DNA of 64,000 bases from Tropicimonas_B omnivorans. GTDB lineage: Bacteria > Pseudomonadota > Alphaproteobacteria > Rhodobacterales > Rhodobacteraceae. Under the pieces are notes generated by a model. The model was not told the origin of the DNA. It saw nothing but the letters and a program-made list of their open reading frames with translations, and searched no databases. Shown here one piece after another: positions 8,573 to 15,540 of this stretch. The position numbers and the translations under genes are program-made. Positions within the stretch are counted from its first letter, which is position 1. The number at the start of each line of letters is the position of its first letter. The DNA lies in assembly GCF_031846565.1 (NCBI RefSeq), contig NZ_JAVRHL010000001.1, positions 310,001 through 374,000 on the forward strand, read 5' to 3'.

Positions 8573-9910
8573 TCAGCGCGCGCCGATGGCCCGTTCCGCC
8601 CCGGCACCAAGCCTCAGGAGCCGCGCTTCGCTGCCCGGCGGCATCAGCAGCGAGACCCCGGTCATCGCGGGGCCCGCAGGCAGGGTGAGGCTGCAGGATC
8701 CCGTCAGGTTGCCGATCCGGGTATTTCTGAGGCTCAGCTGGTTGCGTTCCGCGAAAGCCTCCTCATCGGCGAGCATGTCTTGCAGCAGGGGCGGCAGAAT
8801 CGGAACGGTGGGCAGGATCACGGCGTCGTATCCGGCCGTCGCGGCCGTCCATTCGGCGCGGATCCGGTCCAGCTGTCGCCAGGCATCGACGTACTCCGCC
8901 GCCGGCAAATCCCGCCCGCCGCGGAAGCGCTCGAGGATCGGCGGGTACATCGCGCCCGGATCGGCCTCAATCGCGTCTTTCCAGACCCCGTAGGCCTCCG
9001 GCGCGAACAGCTTGGACGAAAGGCCGGCAGCCTCTCGCACGAAGGGCAGCTCTCCCTCCGCGACCCGGGCTCCGGCGGCCTCGAAGGCGCGCCGGGCGTG
9101 GTCGAACCCCTCCGCCGGTCCATCCTCTATTCCGTCGAAGGCCACCTCCCTGCAGATCAGGAGGCGCACGCCCGAGAGGCTCGCCCCGCCGAGATCAGGC
9201 GCCTTCCGGCCGGAGAGAAGTGACAGGATCGCAGCCGCATCCTCCACCGACTGTGCGAGCGGACCGATGCTGTCGAACCGGGGCGCGAGGGGCAGGACGC
9301 CCTCCATGGGCAGCGCTCCCACGGACGTTTTCAGCCCCACGAGGCCGTTGAACGCCGCCGGCGCGCGAACCGAGCCGCCGGTATCGGAGCCGATGGCGCC
9401 CGGCGCGAGCCCGAGCGCCACTGAAACGGCGGCGCCGGAGGACGACCCGCCGGAGACGCGGTCGGGATCGAGCGCATTCGGCGGGGATGCCGTCGAGGGG
9501 TTCACGCCGAGCCCGGAAAAGGCGAGCTCGGTCTGGTGGGTCTTGCCGAGGCAGACGGATCCACCTGCCGTTGCCGTGGCCAGAACCTGCGCATCCCGCT
9601 CCGGCACGCGGCCTTTCAGAAGCGCGCTTCCGCCCTCCGTGCCCGTCCCGGCACTGTCGAACAGATCCTTCCAACTGAGCGGGATGCCGTCGAGGAGGTG
9701 CCGCCTGACCCCCTGCCGCGCCCGCAGGCCCGCGGCCTCCGCTTCGGCGCGGGCGCGCTCCGGCGTGAGGCGGGCGTAGATGCGCGACCCTTCGGGATGC
9801 GATTCGATGGCGGACAGGTACATCTCCGTCAGCTCCACCGGATCGATCTGGCCCGCCTCGATCCCGCGTCCGAGCCCCGATGCGGTCATGTCCTGCCAGT
9901 TCGCCGCCAT
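8573..9910 (-). CDS. Amidase signature family hydrolase
   Basis: Amidohydrolase with the Ser-cisSer-Lys triad. The 445-residue protein has the catalytic Lys in PLSWKD (about residue 75), the Gly/Ser-rich GGSSSGAAVSVALG (about 155) and the nucleophile segment GSDTGGSVRAPAAFNG (about 175). The start at 9910 (MAANWQDM) has GGGAGA upstream, and earlier in-frame codons fall in the divergent promoter region. It is not GatA: there are no gatB or gatC genes nearby and the C-terminal region is shorter than in GatA. The substrate is unknown. Confidence 0.88.
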   Translation of the reverse strand: MAANWQDMTASGLGRGIEAGQIDPVELTEMYLSAIESHPEGSRIYARLTPERARAEAEAAGLRARQGVRRHLLDGIPLSWKDLFDSAGTGTEGGSALLKGRVPERDAQVLATATAGGSVCLGKTHQTELAFSGLGVNPSTASPPNALDPDRVSGGSSSGAAVSVALGLAPGAIGSDTGGSVRAPAAFNGLVGLKTSVGALPMEGVLPLAPRFDSIGPLAQSVEDAAAILSLLSGRKAPDLGGASLSGVRLLICREVAFDGIEDGPAEGFDHARRAFEAAGARVAEGELPFVREAAGLSSKLFAPEAYGVWKDAIEADPGAMYPPILERFRGGRDLPAAEYVDAWRQLDRIRAEWTAATAGYDAVILPTVPILPPLLQDMLADEEAFAERNQLSLRNTRIGNLTGSCSLTLPAGPAMTGVSLLMPPGSEARLLRLGAGAERAIGAR

Positions 9911-10006
9911 GCGCCCGTGTTCTCCCTGCTTCTGTTCACGAGGGTCTGACGGTAGCGGCGCCCGGGTGCATGGACAATCCCGGCACCCGGCGTAGGTATC
10001 ACCGCC
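9911..10006. promoter_or_regulatory. Divergent promoter region, amidase/UbiH-like gene
   Basis: The 96 bases between the two divergent starts must contain both promoters. No clear operator is visible. Confidence 0.4.
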
Positions 10007-11227
10007 ATGAACACCGACTCGGATCTCATCATCGTCGGCGGTGGCCTGAACGGTCCCGCCCTCGCCCTCGCCGCCGCCGATGCGGGGCTGACCGTCACCC
10101 TGATCGACCGGGAGGCGAATCCCCGTCAGGCCGGGGCGAACCCACGTGCCTACGCGCTCGCGCATGGATCGGTGAACGTGCTGCGCGCCACCGGCGTCTG
10201 GTCCCGCACCGGCGACGGCCAGCAGCCCATCCTCGGCGTCCGCGCCAGCGACGGGCGCGCCGGCGAGGGCGCCTCTCCCCTCGCGCTCATCCTTGATTCG
10301 GGAGAACTGGAGGAGGGCCCCTTCGGCGCCATGGTGGAGGATGCGGTCCTGCGCCGGGCGCTCTGGGAGGCCATCGACGCGGCTGAGGGCATCGAGGTCA
10401 TCACCGGCATCGAGATCAGCTCCCAGACGACGGAGGGCACCCGCGCCACGGTGACGCTCGCGGACGGGCGGACGCTCTCCTCCGCGCTTCTCGTCGGCGC
10501 CGATGGCGGCAGGAGCGGCGTCGCGTCACGCGCGAAGATCAGCCGCACCGGATGGCGCTATCGCCAGATGGCCCTCGTCGCCACCATCGCGCACGAGAGG
10601 GACCACGAGGGCATCGCGCACCAGTTCTTCATGCCCGGCGGGCCGCTCGCGATCCTGCCCCTGACCGGACGGCGGAGCGCCATCGTCTGGTCGGAGGCGG
10701 AGGGGATCGCGAAGCACTACGCTTCGCTGGACGAGCCGGGCTTTCTCGCCGCGCTTCGTCCCCGCGTCGGCGGGTTCCTCGGCGAGCTGTCGATCGAAGG
10801 CGCGCGGGCCGCGTTCCCGCTGGCGCTGTCGCTGGCGAACCGGATCGTGGAGCCGCGGCTGGCGCTGATCGGGGAGGCCGCGCAATCGGTTCACCCCATT
10901 GCCGGGCAGGGCCTGAACCAGGGCCTGCGGGACGTGGCCACACTGGTCGAGGTGATCGCTGAGGCGCGGAGGCGTGGCGAGGATATCGGCGCGGCGGACG
11001 TGCTGGAACGGCACCGGCGCTGGCGCTCCTTCGACCGGGCCGCGCTCGCGACGGCCACCGACGCCTTCGTGCGCCTGTTCTCCAACGACGATCCGTTCCT
11101 GCGCGCGTTCCGCGACCTCGGCATGGAAGCGGTCACGCGGGTGCCGGGCCTGCGCCGCGCGGTGATGCGGGAGGCGGCCGGCCTCTCGGGCGACCGCCCC
11201 CGCCTGATGCAGGGCCTGTCCGCCTAG
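10007..11227 (+). CDS. UbiH/UbiF/Coq6-family FAD-dependent hydroxylase
   Basis: Class A flavin monooxygenase predicted to hydroxylate the aromatic ring in ubiquinone biosynthesis, at the inner membrane. The 406-residue protein has the FAD motif VGGGLNGPALALAAADAG at the N-terminus, a mid-protein VGADGGRSGVA (DG motif), and the late FAD motif ALIGEAAQSVHPIAGQG followed by LNQGLRD. The usual GDAAH is here GEAAQ, a mild deviation that keeps the P-x-x-GQG part. Which ring position it hydroxylates cannot be told. It is divergent from the amidase gene, and its 3' end overlaps the convergent permease gene by 4 bases. Confidence 0.88.
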   Translation: MNTDSDLIIVGGGLNGPALALAAADAGLTVTLIDREANPRQAGANPRAYALAHGSVNVLRATGVWSRTGDGQQPILGVRASDGRAGEGASPLALILDSGELEEGPFGAMVEDAVLRRALWEAIDAAEGIEVITGIEISSQTTEGTRATVTLADGRTLSSALLVGADGGRSGVASRAKISRTGWRYRQMALVATIAHERDHEGIAHQFFMPGGPLAILPLTGRRSAIVWSEAEGIAKHYASLDEPGFLAALRPRVGGFLGELSIEGARAAFPLALSLANRIVEPRLALIGEAAQSVHPIAGQGLNQGLRDVATLVEVIAEARRRGEDIGAADVLERHRRWRSFDRAALATATDAFVRLFSNDDPFLRAFRDLGMEAVTRVPGLRRAVMREAAGLSGDRPRLMQGLSA

Positions 11228-12537
11228 CCCCTGAGGGATGCGGCGACGGGTTGGCGCAGCACCGCCCAGGCGGGCAGGAGCGCCACGAGCGAGACAAGCG
11301 ACAGAAAGCCCGCGACGAGGTGCAGCTCCGGCCAGCCGATCCCCGCGGCCATCGCGACATCCGTGCGCGCCGCGACGATGGCGGAGAGCACCTGCGCCGC
11401 AGCGACGCCCAGGGCCAGACCTATGAGCGCGCCCGCAAGGATGAGCGCCGCACCGAAGCACCAGACGACCGCCAGGATGAAACGCGACGGCGCACCGAGC
11501 GCCCTGAGGAGCGCGACCTGCCGGCGGAAGAGCCGCGACAGGATGAAGAGCCCGAGGAGGATCGACGCCGCGACGAGCGCCTGGGTCGTCACCGCCATCA
11601 GGGACATCGCCCGCCGCACGTCCCCCATGATCGCATAGAGCCGGGTCAGCACCGCGCCCGGGAAGAACGCCATCGTGTCGTCCTGGTTGTCGAAGGTCTG
11701 CCGCAATCCGTAGGCGGAGGCCAGGTCCGCGGCATGAACGACGATGGCCGGCGTTCCGGGAAAGCTCTCGGGGTCGAAGGGCGGGCCTAAGTGCGTCTCC
11801 CCGATGGCGTGGCCGTTGACGAGGCCGTGCGTCTCCCAGACCTGCTCCACGGGCACGAGGATCGCGGTATCCCACGGGGAGCCGGACGGCGGCAGTAGCC
11901 CGGTCACGACGATCTCGACGCCTGCATGGGCCTCCGAATCGGCCGCGGCACCGTGGCCGTGGGACGGCACGACGATATCGCCGACGGACAGGCCCGAGCG
12001 GGCCCCCGCCAGCGCTTCGGGCACATCTTGCCACATCCGCCCCTCCGCCAGCGCGCCATCCGCGAGGTAGAGCGCGAAATCCTCCGTCGTGCCGACGATG
12101 GGCGCGCCCCTGAAGCTGTCGCCAAAGGCCAGAGGCGCCGCGATCTCGGCTCTGGGGTGTGTGGCGACGCGGTCATACGCCTCCCCGCCGATCAGGCCGA
12201 TATCGGACGGCTGGAGATAGACGGCAGCCAGAAGCGCCGTGATCTCGCTGCCCGGGCGCGCGACGATGATGTCGAACTTGTCGGCCGCTGCGGCGAGGCC
12301 GGTGCGGAGGCTGCGCTCCTGAGAGGTGAGGCCGGTGCCCATCCCGACCGAGACCGCGATGAGCAGGACGAAGGCGAGGGACACCCAGCGGAACCGCCCG
12401 ATCATCGCCCGAACCAGGGGACCGGGGGCGAAGCCGGCGCAGAGGACGGCACCCGTGAGAATCGCCGGCAGAAGAAGCGCCACGAGGATCAGCAGATCCT
12501 GCGCGAAGGCGGGAAGGGAAAGCCACAGATCGTTCAT
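11224..12537 (-). CDS. ABC transporter permease, FtsX/MacB-like
   Basis: Inner-membrane permease of the FtsX/LolE/MacB type, which drives envelope-directed mechanical transport and not solute import. The 437-residue protein has two N-terminal hydrophobic helices (about 13-70), a large periplasmic domain (about 75-275) and a C-terminal three-helix FtsX core (about 310-435). Its start overlaps the stop of the ATPase gene by 4 bases (ATGA), so the two are translationally coupled. With only one permease gene, the transporter is probably a homodimer. The cargo is unknown. Confidence 0.88.
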   Translation of the reverse strand: MNDLWLSLPAFAQDLLILVALLLPAILTGAVLCAGFAPGPLVRAMIGRFRWVSLAFVLLIAVSVGMGTGLTSQERSLRTGLAAAADKFDIIVARPGSEITALLAAVYLQPSDIGLIGGEAYDRVATHPRAEIAAPLAFGDSFRGAPIVGTTEDFALYLADGALAEGRMWQDVPEALAGARSGLSVGDIVVPSHGHGAAADSEAHAGVEIVVTGLLPPSGSPWDTAILVPVEQVWETHGLVNGHAIGETHLGPPFDPESFPGTPAIVVHAADLASAYGLRQTFDNQDDTMAFFPGAVLTRLYAIMGDVRRAMSLMAVTTQALVAASILLGLFILSRLFRRQVALLRALGAPSRFILAVVWCFGAALILAGALIGLALGVAAAQVLSAIVAARTDVAMAAGIGWPELHLVAGFLSLVSLVALLPAWAVLRQPVAASLRG

Positions 12538-13211
12538 CGCACCGTCTCCAGGATCCGGCCGTGCTCGATCGTGATCACACGGTCCATCGCATCCAGGAGG
12601 GCGAGATCATGGGACACGGCGATCAGCGTCGCCCCCCTCTCCCGCGCGGCATGGAGCAGGTCCTGGGTCAGCTTCACCGAGGCCTCTCGCGGCAGGCTGG
12701 CGGTCGGCTCGTCCGCGAGCAGGATCGACGGTGCCCCGGCGAGGGCGCGGGCCACGGCCACGCGCTGACGCTCGCCGCCTGAGAACGTCTCCACTTTGCG
12801 AGCGCCCTCCGGAACAGCCAGACGACGGAGTGCAGCGGACGCGCGCTCGCGGCGCGCCGCCCTTTCAGCTCGCGGCGCAAAGGCCCCGGCAATGGCGGCG
12901 TTTGCGTCCGGTCCCAGTTCCTCGAAGAGGAGGTGGTCCTGAAAGATCATGCCGACATGGCTTCGCCGGAACGCGGCGGCGCGGGCGGGCCTCATCGCTG
13001 CGATGTTCTCGGTGCCCCAGCGCACCTCCCCCTCGACGAACGGAGAAAGCCCGGCGAGCGCGAACAGAAGCGATGACTTCCCGGCGCCGGACGGCCCGCG
13101 CACCCCCACCGCTTCACCGGCGGCGATACTGAGGTGAGGCACGTGGACCAGTTCGCGCCCGCCTCGCCGCCCCCGGACGACAAGGTCATTGATCTCTAGG
13201 GAAAGTGGCAT
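12534..13211 (-). CDS. ABC transporter ATP-binding protein (LolD/MacB-like)
   Basis: ATPase partner of the FtsX-like permease downstream. The 225-residue protein has Walker A GPSGAGKSSLLFALAG (about residue 38), a Q-loop (MIFQDHLLF), the signature FSGGERQRVAVARAL, Walker B SILLADEPTASL and the H-loop AVSHD. The start at 13211 (MPLSLEINDL) begins just after the upstream gene's stop at 13216; an in-frame start at 13241 would overlap that gene. It is the second gene of a three-gene unit with a small exported protein. Confidence 0.92.
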   Translation of the reverse strand: MPLSLEINDLVVRGRRGGRELVHVPHLSIAAGEAVGVRGPSGAGKSSLLFALAGLSPFVEGEVRWGTENIAAMRPARAAAFRRSHVGMIFQDHLLFEELGPDANAAIAGAFAPRAERAARRERASAALRRLAVPEGARKVETFSGGERQRVAVARALAGAPSILLADEPTASLPREASVKLTQDLLHAARERGATLIAVSHDLALLDAMDRVITIEHGRILETVR

Positions 13212-13215
13212 GGGG

Positions 13216-13635
13216 TCAGGCGTTCCACGCAGCATCTGCAAGGCGGACGCGGCTGACGAAGCCGGTCTCCTCGTCCCTCATCGCACCGAGTTCGAGCACG
13301 CCGCTCGCCGCGATGTTGACGGTGAAATAGACCGGGTTGACGATGCGCTTGGTATAGACGGCGAGAATGTCGTCCGGCCATTCCGCTTCGCTTTCGCAGA
13401 ACGGGCAAACCGCCATCGGCCGCTTGGTCAGGACGAAGAACTGCGAGTTGGCCTTGAGAGGCGGGGCCATGAATCCCTCTACCGTCACCCGTTTGCCCTC
13501 GTGGGACAGGGCGAGATCCGTGAAACTGCCGTCCTTCTCGTAGAGATCCCTCAGCTTCACGACCTCGGCGGCAAGGGCGAGGCGTGGCATGGCAAGGGTC
13601 GCGATGCCGCTGGCGAGGAGGGTTCTGCGATGCAT
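13216..13635 (-). CDS. Small exported protein with CPFC motif, DUF3299-like
   Basis: Function not known. The 139-residue protein has an N-terminal export signal (MHRRTLLASGIATLAMPRLALA; the Arg pair is suggestive of Tat but weak). The mature part resembles an OB-like fold: GKRVTVEGFMAPPLKANSQ, then FFVLTKRPMAVCPFCESE, then a WPDD segment. The GKxVxxxGFM pattern is reminiscent of DUF3299 proteins, in which the ACIH position would be the CPFC seen here; CPFC could bind metal or be a redox pair. It is the first gene of a unit with an ABC ATPase and an FtsX-like permease (gap of 4 bases), so a role with that transporter is inferred. Confidence 0.75.
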   Translation of the reverse strand: MHRRTLLASGIATLAMPRLALAAEVVKLRDLYEKDGSFTDLALSHEGKRVTVEGFMAPPLKANSQFFVLTKRPMAVCPFCESEAEWPDDILAVYTKRIVNPVYFTVNIAASGVLELGAMRDEETGFVSRVRLADAAWNA

Positions 13636-13723
13636 GTCGGGATCCTCTTGGGTTGCGGGAAGTAAGTGCCCGGAACGAAAAACGGAGGAGGACCGCGCGC
13701 GGCGCCCCTCCCCCTCGTGTCGT

Positions 13724-13740
13724 CACGCCGGAGCGGCGTG
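13724..13740 (-). terminator. Short hairpin after alkaline phosphatase gene
   Basis: A 7-bp stem CACGCCG / CGGCGTG with a 3-base loop lies directly after the stop codon at 13742. There is no T-tract, so termination function is only possible. Confidence 0.35.
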
Positions 13741-13741
13741 G

Positions 13742-15316
13742 TTACTGATCGGCGCCCATCGCGGCGTGATGCATGACGTGGAAGATGTAGTTCTGCTCCA
13801 CGGTGCCGTCGATCAGGTGCGCCCAGGGGCCCTTGGCGTAGATTGCCACGTCCTCGCCCGAGTGGCTCTCGGAGGATTTGGGGATCAGCGCCTGCTGGAG
13901 GTAGTCGATATCCGTCACATCCTCCTGCGTCAGCTCACCGCGGGAGCCGGAGAAGACCGGAACCTGGGGCTCTTCGGCTTCGGCTTCGTCGGTGGGCTGG
14001 CTCGCCTGAACGTCGGCGGCGGTCTCGGTCTCGGAGCCGGCGTCGGCGTCCATCTCCGGCTTCAGCACGGAGCCCGGGCCGTTGAGGTAGCCGATGACCG
14101 TGTAGGGCAGGCCGTCATCGGCGAGCACGGGCTCGCCCGAATGCTCGACCTGGCCCGCCGCGATGTCCATGCAGAGGCCGAGGATCGGCGTGCCGCGGCC
14201 GCAATAGCCGTTGAACGCGATGGAGTGCTCGTGGTCTGCGGTGACGATGATGAGCGTATCGGAGTCGTCCGTCATCTCGTCGGCCAGCGCCACGGCATTC
14301 GCGAATTCGACGCCGTCGGTCAGTGCGCGATAGGCATTGCCGGCGTGGTTGGCATGGTCGACGCGGCCGGATTCGATCTCGAGGTAGAAACCGTCTTCGT
14401 TATTCGAGAGGTACTCGATCGCGGTTTCGACCATGTTCACGAGGGACGGCTCGCTTTCGGGGCGGTCCGCTTCGTAGGACATGTGGGAGGCGCCGAACAG
14501 GCCCAGGACCGGGGCACCCTCTTCGAGGTTGATCGCCTGGAGCGTCTCGAGATTGTAGGCGTAGGCGGCACCGGCCTCCTTCGCCATCGCGACGAGATCG
14601 ACGTCGTCCCCGCGGCTGCCCAGCATGCCGTCACCGAGATCCGTGCCCTCGGGGGCGAAGGCGCGGGCACCACCGCCGAGCGCGATGTCGACCACGCCGG
14701 ACTGCATGGATTCCAGGAGCTGCGTCGCGATGTCGGTGCAGCCTTCGGCGGCCTCGCCTTCCCAGTTGCGGTTCGCCGTCTTGGCATAGACCGCGGCGGG
14801 GGTTGCGTGCGTGATGCGCGCCGAGGTCACGATCCCGACCGACTTGCCGGCGTCCGAGGCCAGCTCGGCGAAGGTCGTCAGCTTGTTGCCCTCTTCGGAC
14901 GCGCACTGGTCGTGAACGCCCTCTTCGCTCAGGTTGATCGTGTTGAAGACCTGCTTGACGCCGGTGTTCATCGCGCCGGCGGTCGGCGCGGAATCGGGCG
15001 TCTGGGCGTTGATGTTGTAGGTCTTGGCGAGGGCGAGGTTCGGGTAGGCCTCGTAGGGGAGGACGTGCTCCTCGCCGAGCTTGCCTTCTTCCTGACCGGC
15101 GAAGATGCGCGTGGCGTAGTTGGTGCCGACGCCGTTGCCGTCCGCCACGAAGAGGATCACGTTGAGCGCGCGGTTCGTGTTCTGCTGGCGCTCGATCATG
15201 TCGTTCAGGACGCCCTGGGCGTCGGTGTACCACTGGCTGTCGGCCTGCGGCAGATCCTGCGCGCCGGCAGCAGTGGCAGCCAGGACAGTGGCCATGGCGG
15301 TGAGTGTCGCTTTCAT
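13742..15316 (-). CDS. phoA: Alkaline phosphatase (PhoA family)
   Basis: Periplasmic phosphomonoesterase releasing phosphate from organic esters. The 524-residue protein has a signal peptide (cleavage after AATAAGA), the first metal-ligand segment LFVADGNGVG, the nucleophile motif TPDSAPTAGAM, SARITHATPAAVYA, ESGRVDHANHAG and ADHEHS. The residues equivalent to E. coli Asp153 and Lys328 appear to be His (RITHATP and VDHANH), as in mammalian-type and some marine enzymes. A low-complexity acidic insert (about residues 420-450) precedes the C-terminal helix. Ribosome site GGGGGA. A Pho box-like sequence lies about 55 bases upstream, which implies induction by phosphate starvation. Confidence 0.94.
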   Translation of the reverse strand: MKATLTAMATVLAATAAGAQDLPQADSQWYTDAQGVLNDMIERQQNTNRALNVILFVADGNGVGTNYATRIFAGQEEGKLGEEHVLPYEAYPNLALAKTYNINAQTPDSAPTAGAMNTGVKQVFNTINLSEEGVHDQCASEEGNKLTTFAELASDAGKSVGIVTSARITHATPAAVYAKTANRNWEGEAAEGCTDIATQLLESMQSGVVDIALGGGARAFAPEGTDLGDGMLGSRGDDVDLVAMAKEAGAAYAYNLETLQAINLEEGAPVLGLFGASHMSYEADRPESEPSLVNMVETAIEYLSNNEDGFYLEIESGRVDHANHAGNAYRALTDGVEFANAVALADEMTDDSDTLIIVTADHEHSIAFNGYCGRGTPILGLCMDIAAGQVEHSGEPVLADDGLPYTVIGYLNGPGSVLKPEMDADAGSETETAADVQASQPTDEAEAEEPQVPVFSGSRGELTQEDVTDIDYLQQALIPKSSESHSGEDVAIYAKGPWAHLIDGTVEQNYIFHVMHHAAMGADQ

Positions 15317-15371
15317 CGGAAGTCCCCCGGATATGCGGCGATTGTTGTCGGCGCCGGGATAGGGCCGCGAT

Positions 15372-15389
15372 GTGACACTGCCATGAAGG
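15372..15389 (-). promoter_or_regulatory. Candidate Pho box upstream of phoA
   Basis: On the reverse strand CCTTCAT-GGCA-GTGTCAC matches the PhoB repeat pattern (CTGTCAT, 4-base spacer, CTGTCAC) at 5 of 7 and 6 of 7 positions with exact spacing. It lies 56-73 bases before the phoA start. The gene's function supports the call. Confidence 0.55.
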
Positions 15390-15428
15390 CGCGAATGACC
15401 GTCCGACTTTTTCCAGTGAGCTCAATAA

Positions 15429-15446
15429 GTTACAGTATATCGTAAC
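15429..15446. promoter_or_regulatory. Inverted repeat GTTAC-N8-GTAAC upstream of phoA
   Basis: Five-base arms GTTAC and GTAAC flank an AT-rich 8-base centre in a locally AT-rich patch about 115 bases upstream of phoA, upstream of the candidate Pho box. It may be an operator or part of the promoter; no regulator is identified. Confidence 0.3.
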
Positions 15447-15483
15447 GGAGCATCAAGAGAAGGCCTTTCCGAACGGACATACG

Positions 15484-15515
15484 AAAAAGGCCCCGGCATC
15501 GCTGCCGGGGCCTTC
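15484..15515 (-). terminator. Rho-independent terminator after pnp
   Basis: A perfect 10-bp stem GGCCCCGGCA / TGCCGGGGCC with a 4-base loop is followed on the reverse strand by TTTTTCGT. It sits 26 bases after the pnp stop codon. Confidence 0.9.
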
Positions 15516-15540
15516 CTGGATTCGATGGGAAGAGAACGCC

